Part shown: piece after piece, positions 1 to 6,193 of the stretch
Layout: each line of letters opens with the position of its first letter
Position numbering within the stretch: the stretch's first letter is position 1
DNA from: an uncultured Opitutia bacterium
GTDB taxonomy: Bacteria; Verrucomicrobiota; Verrucomicrobiia; Opitutales; Opitutaceae
Assembly (NCBI GenBank): GCA_903938935.1
Contig: CAJAFD010000208.1
Coordinates: 1 to 6,709, forward strand
Length of the DNA: 6,709 nt
Direction: 5' to 3'
The notes under the pieces: model-generated
Told to the model about the DNA's origin: nothing
Seen by the model: the letters and a program-made list of their open reading frames with translations, nothing else
The model's database searches: none
Translations under genes and position numbers: made by a program

Positions 1-777
1 GGCGGCTACGCCACCAGCAACGTCCTGCTCGCCGCCATCGACTACGCCGACACGCACGGCGCACTCATCGTCGCCGCCGCCGGCAACGACCAAGCCACAC
101 GCCTCACGTGGCCCGCCGCCGATGCCCGCGTCATCTCCGTCGGCGCCGTCGATGCCGTCGGTCAACAGGTCACGTTTTCCAACTCCGGCCCCCAACTCCA
201 AATTTCCGCCCCCGGCTACGGCGTCCAAACTGCGTGGATCAACCAACAGCGCGTCTACGTCGATGGCACGTCCGCCGCCGCTCCACTTGTCGCCGGCGCG
301 CTCGCCACGGTCCTTTCCGCCAACCCCACGCTCACCGCCACCCAAGCTTGGGAAATCCTCGCCGCCACCACCAACGACGCCGGCGCCCCCGGACCCGACG
401 CCGACTACGGCCGCGGCACCCTCAACCTCGGCTGGGCGCTCGGCCGCAACGACCCCACGCGCGTCGACGCCGCTCTTTCCAGCCACTTCTACGATTCCGC
501 CCGCGCCCAGATGGAGATCGTCATCCAAAATCGCGGCGGCCAAGCCCTCTCCGGCCTCACGCTCGACGTCGACACCGATGGCCTCACGGCCAACTACCGC
601 GTCCCCGCCCTCGCCGCCGGCGCCAACGCCGTCATCGCCGTGCCCGTCGATAAAACCACCCTCGCCACCCGCGGCGCCCTCACCTACAAAACCACCCTCA
701 GCGCGCCCATCGGCATCAACGACCAAGATCCGACCAACAATATAAAAACCAGCCGCCTCACCGCGCCCAAGCCGTAG
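1..777 (+). CDS. Subtilisin-like serine protease (S8 family), C-terminal part; N-terminus outside window
   Basis: The frame is open from base 1 to a TAG at 775-777, giving 258 residues with no start in the window. Residues 24-30 read VAAAGND, where Asn29 matches the oxyanion-hole asparagine of subtilases. GTSAAAP at residues 89-95 is the catalytic serine motif, with nucleophile Ser91 (codon 271-273); the usual GTSMAAP has Met where this has Ala. The catalytic Asp and His must lie upstream, outside the window. The peptidase fold ends near residue 145, in the typical Tyr-Gly-Arg-Gly-x-Leu-Asn segment. A tail of about 100 residues follows (from about 165). It has alternating beta-strand character, a hydrophobic MEIVIQNRGG start and a closing DQDPTNN, which resembles CARDB or related Ig-like adhesion modules. 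The protein is probably a secreted protease. There is no C-terminal anchor or sorting signal: it ends SRLTAPKP. The family call is secure; the CARDB label is an inference. Confidence 0.9.
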   Translation, partial: GGYATSNVLLAAIDYADTHGALIVAAAGNDQATRLTWPAADARVISVGAVDAVGQQVTFSNSGPQLQISAPGYGVQTAWINQQRVYVDGTSAAAPLVAGALATVLSANPTLTATQAWEILAATTNDAGAPGPDADYGRGTLNLGWALGRNDPTRVDAALSSHFYDSARAQMEIVIQNRGGQALSGLTLDVDTDGLTANYRVPALAAGANAVIAVPVDKTTLATRGALTYKTTLSAPIGINDQDPTNNIKTSRLTAPKP

Positions 778-816
778 CCCGCGCACGCTCCGTCTTTCTC
801 GCCTCCTTGCTTTTTC

Positions 817-1446
817 ATGCCGTCGTTCCTCCGTAATTTTTTCCGTATCGGCTTCGCCCTCGCGGCCAGTTTTTTGGTTTTCCTCACCCCGACGCGCGCC
901 GACGAAACTCCGTCGTTTACCGCGCAACTCGATTCCGCTGATCGCATCGCCGTCGGCCTGCATCACCTTTCCGCCGCGCAACTCGCCGCGCTCAACGCCC
1001 AAGTCGCCCGTGAGCTCACCGTCGCGCGCCAGGGGGACGTCGTCGCTTTCTCCCGCTCGTTTCTCTCGCGCCGCACCGCCGACCAAGTCGCCACCGCCGG
1101 CCTCGCCGCGCTGACGCCCCCCGAGCGCACCGCCCTCGATGCCTTCGTCGCCCGCGCCGTCGCCCAACGCCCCGCGCCCGTCGTCGCCACGCTCGCCGCG
1201 AAAGCCAAAGTCGCCGACAACGTCGTCGAAACGGTCACATATAAGCCCCGCCTCCACGGTGAGGTCACGCTCACCGTCGGCACCGCCGGCGGCGGTCGCA
1301 ATTTCTACGGCGGTTCCTTCACGACGATCTACGACGACCCACAGCACCGATTCTCCGCCGCCTTCACCTACGCCGAATACCACGGCACCGGCTTGCTGCC
1401 CTTCGACGACTGCGCCCGCCCCGGCCGCAGTCCATTGTTACGTTAA
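817..1446 (+). CDS. Small secreted protein of unknown function
   Basis: I do not recognise a named family for this 209-residue protein. The N-terminus has a signal peptide: basic residues to position 10, a hydrophobic run at about 11-23, and probable cleavage near TRA-DE at 28/29. The mature protein starts with an Ala/Leu-rich helical region (about 35-120) containing two similar helices, around residues 50-70 and 95-115. The second reads LTPPERTALDAFVARA. From about 145 it changes to a beta-rich, aromatic segment, LHGEVTLTVG and FYGGSFTTIYDDP, ending in a Tyr-His-Gly-Thr-Gly-Leu-Leu-Pro stretch and a short Arg/Pro tail. The only cysteine is near the end, at Cys199. The start follows a pyrimidine-rich leader with no Shine-Dalgarno. 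The gene lies 39 bp after the subtilase and 63 bp before the sulfatase, so co-transcription is possible. Codon use and signal peptide support a real gene. The function is unknown, and an envelope or periplasmic location is inferred. Confidence 0.75.
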   Translation: MPSFLRNFFRIGFALAASFLVFLTPTRADETPSFTAQLDSADRIAVGLHHLSAAQLAALNAQVARELTVARQGDVVAFSRSFLSRRTADQVATAGLAALTPPERTALDAFVARAVAQRPAPVVATLAAKAKVADNVVETVTYKPRLHGEVTLTVGTAGGGRNFYGGSFTTIYDDPQHRFSAAFTYAEYHGTGLLPFDDCARPGRSPLLR

Positions 1447-1509
1447 ACCCACGCATTGCGCCCGCGTCTTTCGCCTCGCCGCGGCGGCACTTCTGCGCAC
1501 GCTGCGGCC

Positions 1510-2976
1510 ATGCCCCGTTCCGTCATTCACCCCCTGACGTCGCTCGCGCGCGTCGCAGCCTTCGTCTTCCTCGCGCCGTTATTCGTCGCCGCCGCCGCGA
1601 CCTCCACGCCGCCCAAGCTCAACGTGCTCTTCATCGTCGCCGACGACCTCAACTGCGACCTCGGTAGCTACGGCGACCCCGGCATGCTAACGCCCAACAT
1701 CGACCGCCTCGCTGCCCGCGGCGTCCGCTTCGAGCGCGCGTATTGCCAATTTCCCCTCTGCTCACCGAGCCGCTCTTCGTTCATGACCGGCCGCCGCCCC
1801 AACGCCACGGGCGTCCTCACCAATCCCGGCGTGAAAGGCCCCGTCGGTTCGCACTTCCGCGAAAAAATCGGCGAGACCGTCACGCTCCCGCAGTTGTTTA
1901 AGAAAAACGGCTGGTTCTCCGCTCGCGTCGGCAAACTCTACCACTACGGCGTGCCGCTCGACATCGGCACGTCCAGCCTCGACGACTACCCGTCATGGGA
2001 CCAGGTCGTGAACCCGCGCGGCCGCGACCGCGAGGCACACGATAAAATCTTCACCCTCGAGCCCGGCCTATTCGGCGGCACGTTGAGCTGGCTCGCCGAC
2101 GACGAGGGCGAAGACGTCGACCACACCGACGGCATCGGCGCCACCGAGGCGATCCGCTTGCTCGAGCGCTTCAAACGCGAATCCCGGCCGTTCTTCCTCG
2201 CCGTCGGTTTCTACCGTCCGCACACGCCATACGTCGCCCCGAAAAAATGGTTCGAGCTCTACCCCACCGATAAAATCGCGTTGCCCACGCTCAGCGACGA
2301 CGACCGCACCCGCACACCCGCCGCCGCCTACCTCAGCGCCAACGCCGCCCAAGGCAAACTCACCGACCCGCTCCGCCGCGACGCTATCCAAGCTTATCAC
2401 GGCTCCGTCTCCTTCATGGACGCGCAACTCGGCCGCGTCGTCGACGCCCTCGACCGCCTCGGCCTCGCGCAGAACACCGTGATCGTTTTCACCAGCGACC
2501 ACGGCTACCACCTCGGCGACCACGGTCTCTGGCAAAAACAAAGTCTCTTCGAGCGCAGCGCCCGCGTGCCGCTCATCATTGCCGCCCCCGGCGCCAAGGC
2601 CAACGGCCGCTCCGCCCAAACCCTCGTGGAAATGGTCGATATCTACCCGACGCTTGCCGCCCTCAGCGGTCTCCCCCGCCCCGCCTATCTCGACGGCACC
2701 GATCTCCGCCCCGTGCTCGACGACGCGCAGCACGTCGCCAAACCCGCCGCCTTCACCCAGGTCCGCCGCGGCAACAACGGCGACGGTTACTCCGTCCGCA
2801 CCGAGCGCTGGCGCTACACCGAATGGTCCAACGCCAAGGGCGAGCGCACCGCCGCCCAACTCTTCGACGAAATCGCCGATCCCGCCGAGGCCCACAACCT
2901 CGCCGCCGATCCCGCTCACGCCGCGACCGTGAAAGAACTCAGCGCGTTGCTCGTCCCCATCCGCGCGCAAAAATAA
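1510..2976 (+). CDS. Secreted sulfatase, iduronate-2-sulfatase-like, Cys-type
   Basis: This is a 488-residue exported arylsulfatase-superfamily hydrolase that removes sulfate esters, probably from a sulfated glycan. The signal peptide spans about 1-31, with a hydrophobic stretch at 15-30. Metal-site residues Asp45-Asp46 are in IVADDLN. The active-site motif CSPSR is at 84-88; Cys84 (codon 1759-1761) must become formylglycine through a maturase not encoded here. Other expected residues are Lys142 and His145 in GKLYH, His238 in RPHTP, Asp330-His331 in FTSDHG, and Lys343 in LWQKQ. The GK-x-x-H arrangement, FFLAVGFYRPHTPY and SVSFMDAQLGRV closely resemble human iduronate-2-sulfatase, so the protein is probably in SulfAtlas S1_7 or a neighbouring subfamily. 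That assignment comes from memory of the family and the substrate is not predictable. An in-frame TTG at 1456 would add 18 Arg/Gly/Ala residues before the signal peptide, so ATG 1510 is preferred. Length is typical and no catalytic residue is missing. Confidence 0.93.
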   Translation: MPRSVIHPLTSLARVAAFVFLAPLFVAAAATSTPPKLNVLFIVADDLNCDLGSYGDPGMLTPNIDRLAARGVRFERAYCQFPLCSPSRSSFMTGRRPNATGVLTNPGVKGPVGSHFREKIGETVTLPQLFKKNGWFSARVGKLYHYGVPLDIGTSSLDDYPSWDQVVNPRGRDREAHDKIFTLEPGLFGGTLSWLADDEGEDVDHTDGIGATEAIRLLERFKRESRPFFLAVGFYRPHTPYVAPKKWFELYPTDKIALPTLSDDDRTRTPAAAYLSANAAQGKLTDPLRRDAIQAYHGSVSFMDAQLGRVVDALDRLGLAQNTVIVFTSDHGYHLGDHGLWQKQSLFERSARVPLIIAAPGAKANGRSAQTLVEMVDIYPTLAALSGLPRPAYLDGTDLRPVLDDAQHVAKPAAFTQVRRGNNGDGYSVRTERWRYTEWSNAKGERTAAQLFDEIADPAEAHNLAADPAHAATVKELSALLVPIRAQK

Positions 2977-3014
2977 AAAAACGCGGGCGGAGCGACGAGG
3001 CCCGCCCGCCCGCG
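2969..3014 (-). terminator. Intrinsic terminator of the minus-strand serine hydrolase gene
   Basis: A 9-bp all-G/C stem pairs 2982-2990 (CGCGGGCGG) with 3006-3014 (CCGCCCGCG) across a 15-nt loop. Read on the minus strand, the hairpin runs directly into seven T (2981-2975), one A and five more T (2973-2969), as in a rho-independent terminator. It lies about 50 bp past the stop of the serine hydrolase at 3064. The T-tract overlaps the sulfatase TAA (2974-2976) and its last codon. On the plus strand the hairpin is followed by CGCGGACGAAAC and no T-run, so it should terminate sulfatase transcripts poorly. Confidence 0.7.
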
Positions 3015-3063
3015 CGGACGAAACTCTTTGCCCCTCGCCCGCGCGCGTTATTGCCGCCGAAAC

Positions 3064-4374
3064 TTACTTCGCGCTGCGCGACTCGATCAGCGCCTGATAC
3101 ATCATGACTTTGAACTTCTGATTCAGGTCGAGGCCGCCCGCCGGCTTCAACTGCGTCATCAGCATCGCCACGATTTTCTCCTTCGGGTCCACGACGTATT
3201 GCGGGAAATACGCGCTGCCCCAGCCGTAAGCGCCTTCGGAACCGAGTTCGCCGAAATACCCGAGGTTGTCATTCACCCAGAACCCGAGGCCAAACGCGCT
3301 GGAGTCGCGCAGATATTTTTCGCCCGTGTGATTCGCGTGCATCAGCTCGACGCTCTTCGGCCCGAGCAAGCGCACGCCGTCGAGTTCGCCGCCGTTGAGC
3401 AACATCTGTAAAAACCGTGCGTAATCGCTGGTCGTCGAGAGCACGCCAGCCCCGCCCGAGAAACATGTGCGCGGGCCTTGGATGTAATCGGTCTTCGCCG
3501 AATTTTCGCGCAGGGTCAGTTCGCCCTTCTCGTAACCATAGACGGGCGCCAGTCGCGCGGCCTTCTCCGGCGGCAGGAAAAATCCGCTGTCCACCATCTT
3601 GAGCGGCCCGAAAATCCGTTGCTGGAAAAACTGATCGAGCGGCATCCCGGAAGCGACTTCCACCAGGCGCCCGAGCACATCCACCGAGAAACCGTACTGC
3701 CACGTTTCACCGGGTTGGCCGTGGAGCGGCAGCGTCGCGAGGCGATCGATCACCGTCGCGATGGACTCGTTCTTGTCGGCAAAATACCAGCCGTAAACGT
3801 TCGCCTGCTTGTAGAGATCGACCGCCAGCCCGTCACCGTAGGTCAACCCGGCGGTGTGCGTGAGCAGATCGCGGATCTGGATCGGGCGCTTAGCCGGCAC
3901 GAGGACGAATTTCACGTCGGGCGGCGAGCCGACCGGTGGCGCCACAGCCACGGAAGACTTGGCAAAAGCCGGGATAAATTTCGCCACGGGATCGTGCAGC
4001 ATGAATTTACCTTCTTCGTAGAGCATCATGATCGCGGTCGTCGTGAGCGCCTTGCTCATCGAGGCGATGCGGAAAATCGCATCCGTCGGCATCGTCTTGC
4101 CGGTCTCGATTTCCTGCAGGCCGTAGCCGCGGAAATGCACGGGCCTCCCATCGCGCGCGATGTACACGACAGCGCCTGCCATACGTTTTTGGTCAATCTG
4201 CGCCTGCACCACGGCATCCAGTCGCTGCAAGCGCTCGGACGAAAATCCCGCGGCCTCCGGTGTGCCCGCCGCGGCCGCCGCGTGCATCGCGGGTACCGAC
4301 CCCAGCGCCACGCTCGCAAGCAGCAGCGCACATTTCCACCCGCCCGACAGGATTCGATTCTGGGGTAACTTCAT
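3064..4374 (-). CDS. Secreted serine hydrolase, beta-lactamase/EstB-like (SxxK family)
   Basis: This 436-residue protein belongs to the class C beta-lactamase/penicillin-binding-like superfamily (Pfam Beta-lactamase, COG1680). A signal peptide covers about 1-35, with the hydrophobic core ALLLASVALGSVPA followed by an Ala-rich cleavage region. The nucleophile motif SMSK lies at 105-108 (Ser105, Lys108), within FRIASMSKALT. The second motif is around Tyr227 in WQYGFSVDVLG, the Y-x-N-like position. LLTHTAGLTYG (170-180) is a family hallmark. The last active-site strand is probably GWGSAYFPQYVVDP at 384-397, replacing the KTG box of true beta-lactamases. These traits fit esterases or D-aminopeptidase-like enzymes better than an antibiotic-resistance enzyme; the substrate is unknown. 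Frame-compatible starts extend to 4437, but ATG 4374 places the signal peptide at the N-terminus. A weak GGCGGA precedes it. The gene lies 110 bp downstream of the DTW gene on the same strand, so the two may share a transcript. Confidence 0.92.
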   Translation of the reverse strand: MKLPQNRILSGGWKCALLLASVALGSVPAMHAAAAAGTPEAAGFSSERLQRLDAVVQAQIDQKRMAGAVVYIARDGRPVHFRGYGLQEIETGKTMPTDAIFRIASMSKALTTTAIMMLYEEGKFMLHDPVAKFIPAFAKSSVAVAPPVGSPPDVKFVLVPAKRPIQIRDLLTHTAGLTYGDGLAVDLYKQANVYGWYFADKNESIATVIDRLATLPLHGQPGETWQYGFSVDVLGRLVEVASGMPLDQFFQQRIFGPLKMVDSGFFLPPEKAARLAPVYGYEKGELTLRENSAKTDYIQGPRTCFSGGAGVLSTTSDYARFLQMLLNGGELDGVRLLGPKSVELMHANHTGEKYLRDSSAFGLGFWVNDNLGYFGELGSEGAYGWGSAYFPQYVVDPKEKIVAMLMTQLKPAGGLDLNQKFKVMMYQALIESRSAK

Positions 4375-4484
4375 AAGTCCGCCAGCAAGCCCCGCTCCTC
4401 CCCGCCCCTCAATCGTAAATCTACGCGACCGCCCCAATCCACGCGACGGCCGCTTCTCTTAGGCCGCGCCTCTCGCCCGTCGCA

Positions 4485-5222
4485 TTACGGGGTCTCGTCC
4501 GCGTTCGTCTCGCCCTGCGCCTCGAGTCGCGCCTTCCGCGCCACGTGCGGCGCGCCGCGACGCGGCTCGATCAACCGCCGCAGAAAATCAGGCAACGCCG
4601 TCTTGATCGGCGACGTGTCGAGGTACTCCGCCGCCGGCCATTTCCGGCCCCGCGCCAACAAGCTCGCATACACGTGCAGCTCAAAATGCAGCCGCAATTG
4701 CGCCTCTGCCTCGCTCTGCCCCAGCGCCGCCAAGATCGCCAGCAACGCCTCCACCGTGGAAAATTTCCCTTCCCCTTGTTGTTCGCGCAGCCAGTAGCGG
4801 CTCTTGCCCGTCATCGGCACACTCACGCGTCGGCCCCACGGCTCCACCGCGCGCACCATCTCCGCCGCCTCGCCCCAACTCCCATCGAGCAAGAGCACCT
4901 GCACGTCCCCCGCCGGCGGCAACGTCATCCGATCCAGCGGCTCGCCCAGCGGGTGCAAGATCCACAACTCCCGCCCCGGTCGCACGAGGTCCGCCCGTTC
5001 GCGCGGTTGCTCGCGCTGATACAGGTGCGTCCGCGCCCCGCTCACGACTCGTTCGATCAACTTCCCCGTGCTACTCGGGCGCCACTGCTCGCGGTGATGC
5101 ATCAGCACATCCACGCCGAGCGCACTCTCGACCGGCCCGAGCCCCGCGCACACGCACCAACGCGGCGGGAGCTGACAACGCTCACACCGCACCGTGCCTG
5201 CGAGAACCACACTGCGCGCCAT
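4485..5222 (-). CDS. DTW-domain protein, probable tRNA-uridine aminocarboxypropyltransferase (TapT/DTWD family)
   Basis: Characterised members of this family transfer the 3-amino-3-carboxypropyl group of S-adenosylmethionine to uridine in tRNA (acp3U, EC 2.5.1.25) in the cytosol. The 245-residue protein starts with a probable zinc knuckle: Cys13-x2-Cys16 and Cys23-x-Cys25, with PPRW between. Next comes LMHHREQWRPSSTGKLI (40-56), the histidine and x-T-G-x-L segment of the family. The signature follows as LLLDGSWGEAAEM (110-122), with Asp113 to Trp116 matching the D-x-T-W type motif but with Ser for Thr. RYWLREQQ then STVEAL (155-160) form the usual S-T-[IV]-E-A block, followed by a helical C-terminus. 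The polar tail after about 220 looks disordered. The ATG at 5220-5222 gives the expected N-terminus just before the cysteines. The family call is strong; which tRNA position is modified, or whether another RNA is the target, cannot be read from the sequence. Confidence 0.88.
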   Translation of the reverse strand: MARSVVLAGTVRCERCQLPPRWCVCAGLGPVESALGVDVLMHHREQWRPSSTGKLIERVVSGARTHLYQREQPRERADLVRPGRELWILHPLGEPLDRMTLPPAGDVQVLLLDGSWGEAAEMVRAVEPWGRRVSVPMTGKSRYWLREQQGEGKFSTVEALLAILAALGQSEAEAQLRLHFELHVYASLLARGRKWPAAEYLDTSPIKTALPDFLRRLIEPRRGAPHVARKARLEAQGETNADETP

Positions 5223-5254
5223 AGCCGCCCATCGGGCCGCACCGCGCCCACCGC

Positions 5255-5306
5255 GTCAATCCCCGCCCGCCGATTGACACCCGCGCGCGGCCCCGTGTCG
5301 TATTCG
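5255..5306. promoter_or_regulatory. Divergent promoter region with -35-like dyad
   Basis: The 127-bp gap between the divergent DTW gene and DUF2911 gene holds a perfect -35 hexamer for the plus strand, TTGACA at 5274-5279. A -10 element is weak: TATTCG at 5301-5306 has a long 21-bp spacing and CGTATT at 5299-5304 has 19. A mirror copy, TTGACG on the minus strand at 5259-5254, faces the DTW gene, again without a good -10. Together they make a 6-bp inverted repeat, GTCAAT (5255-5260) and ATTGAC (5273-5278), separated by 12 bp. It could be two back-to-back promoters, an operator, or chance. Confidence 0.35.
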
Positions 5307-5349
5307 CCGTCGGTCGTTCGCTTTCCCTTCAACCCAAACGTATCGCTCC

Positions 5350-5913
5350 ATGAAAACCATCGCCTCGCTCGTCCTCGCCTTCGCCGCGCTCGTCGTCGGC
5401 TCGCTCCCCCTCGCCGCCCAACAAAAACGCACCAGCCCGCACGAGAGCATTTACACCCGTTACGGCACGCGGCCCAACGTCACCCTCGTCTCCATCACCT
5501 ACGGCCGGCCCTTTTCCAAAGACCCCAAGACCGGCGAACTGCGCAAAATCTGGGGCGGCCTCGTCGCCTGGGGCAAAGCCGACCGCCTCGGCGCCGACGA
5601 AGCCACGTTATTGCTCACGCAAAAAGCCCTCGTCTTTGGCGAGACGACCGTGCCGGCCGGCGCCTACACGCTTTATCTCGTCCCCTCCGAGACCGGCGCC
5701 ACCCAACTCGCGATCAGCACCCACATCGGCAAATGGGGCGTCCCCGTGGACGAGAAAAACGACCTCGCCCGCGTGCCGCTGACCAAAGGCACGCTCGAAA
5801 CCTCCGTGGACCAACTCACGCTCGCCCTCGACAAAAACCCCGACGACACCGGCACCCTCAAAATCATGTGGGAAAAAACCGTCTACTCCGTCGGCTTCAG
5901 CGTGAAGAAATAA
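5350..5913 (+). CDS. DUF2911 domain-containing exported protein
   Basis: This 187-residue protein begins with a clear signal peptide: MKTIAS, a hydrophobic run at about 5-22, and LAAQQ with probable cleavage near 23/24. The mature part matches DUF2911 features: the RTSPHES opening (27-33), VSITYGRP (47-54), a glycine- and tryptophan-containing stretch at 66-75, RLGADEATLL (79-88), VFGETTVPAGAYTLYLVPS (95-113), and the later KWGVPVDEKNDLARVPL with paired beta-strands to the end. Usual family members have Trp-Arg-x-Gly-Ala-Asn-Glu at the central motif; here it is Asp-Arg-Leu-Gly-Ala-Asp-Glu. The domain is common in secreted proteins of Bacteroidota and Verrucomicrobiota, and its biochemical role is not established. 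The ATG start has a pyrimidine-rich leader and no Shine-Dalgarno. A strong terminator 30 bp after the stop and a divergent upstream neighbour indicate a single-gene transcript. Confidence 0.9.
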   Translation: MKTIASLVLAFAALVVGSLPLAAQQKRTSPHESIYTRYGTRPNVTLVSITYGRPFSKDPKTGELRKIWGGLVAWGKADRLGADEATLLLTQKALVFGETTVPAGAYTLYLVPSETGATQLAISTHIGKWGVPVDEKNDLARVPLTKGTLETSVDQLTLALDKNPDDTGTLKIMWEKTVYSVGFSVKK

Positions 5914-5942
5914 TCCCAACGCAGGCTGCTACGTTTCATCCT

Positions 5943-5974
5943 AAAAGGGGGCGGTAAACACCGCCCCCTTTTTT
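5943..5974 (+). terminator. Strong rho-independent terminator after the DUF2911 gene
   Basis: The core stem pairs GGGGGCGG (5947-5954) with CCGCCCCC (5961-5968). It extends through T5955-A5960 at the top and AAAA (5943-5946) with TTTT (5969-5972) at the base, giving 13 bp around the four-base loop AAAC. Six T (5969-5974) follow the G/C stem. The A-run before the stem makes a matching T-run on the minus strand, so the element could stop transcription in both directions. It separates the DUF2911 gene from the peptidase T gene. Confidence 0.95.
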
Positions 5975-6106
5975 GCGTCCCTAAGCTCAACCCTCGTTTT
6001 ACGATCTGGGCGCCTAAGCAAAACCTAGCGCACCATCGGCCGTCTCACGGTCCTCTGGCTTTTTTATCGCCCCCACCTCCCGCCCGCGCCTACCCCACCG
6101 AGCCAA

Positions 6107-6193
6107 ATGGTCCCGCTCGACCTTCTTCACCCCGCCGGCGGCGCCTTTCTGTTTGTCGGGCTGCACGCGTCGGCTGAATGTCCCGTCCCATGA
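6107..6193 (+). CDS. Possible 28-codon upstream ORF overlapping the peptidase T start
   Basis: A short ATG-initiated frame encodes 28 residues, starting MVPLDLLHPAGGAF and ending HASAECPVP. Its TGA at 6191-6193 overlaps an ATG at 6190-6192 that is in frame with peptidase T, as ATGA. Such an overlap can couple translation when the downstream start is used. Nothing marks it as a classical attenuator: there is no run of one amino acid and no clear terminator hairpin. It has no Shine-Dalgarno and no recognised homologue. It could be chance, since short open frames are common at this GC content. Confidence 0.2.
   Translation: MVPLDLLHPAGGAFLFVGLHASAECPVP

Noticed and set aside
122..745. 207-codon Pro/Ser/Ala-rich frame inside the subtilase
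   Set aside because: Its composition is that of an out-of-frame read of GC-rich coding DNA; the subtilase frame holds the GTSAAAP motif.
1456..1509. TTG start extending the sulfatase by 18 residues
   Set aside because: The added residues are Arg/Gly/Ala-rich and would sit in front of a complete signal peptide that begins at ATG 1510.
2068..2970. 300-codon open frame antisense to the sulfatase
   Set aside because: It is Gly/Ala/Val/Glu-rich with no motif. It arises from the G/C third-position bias of the sulfatase, which has every family residue.
3478..4368. 296-codon open frame antisense to the serine hydrolase
   Set aside because: Its Arg/His-rich composition is typical of a shadow frame, and the opposite strand has a signal peptide and the SMSK motif.
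3064..4374. Antibiotic-resistance beta-lactamase
   Set aside because: The SxxK motif is shared by many esterases and peptidases. The KTG box is replaced and the other motifs are EstB-like, so a resistance role is not supported.
4447..4463. GGCC-containing repeat between the DTW and serine hydrolase genes
   Set aside because: Only a short G/C stem can form, with no following T-run on either strand, so it is not a credible terminator.
4545..5957. 470-codon plus-strand open frame across the DTW and DUF2911 genes
   Set aside because: It is Arg/His/Pro/Gln-rich, low-complexity and has no domain. It covers two well-supported genes in other frames and runs into the terminator.
6038..6065. Possible second terminator ahead of pepT
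   Set aside because: The stem GGCCGT/ACGGTC (6038-6043 with 6047-6052) has six pairs with one G-T wobble, and the six-T run starts eight bases later. The spacing is poor, and a strong terminator already lies upstream.
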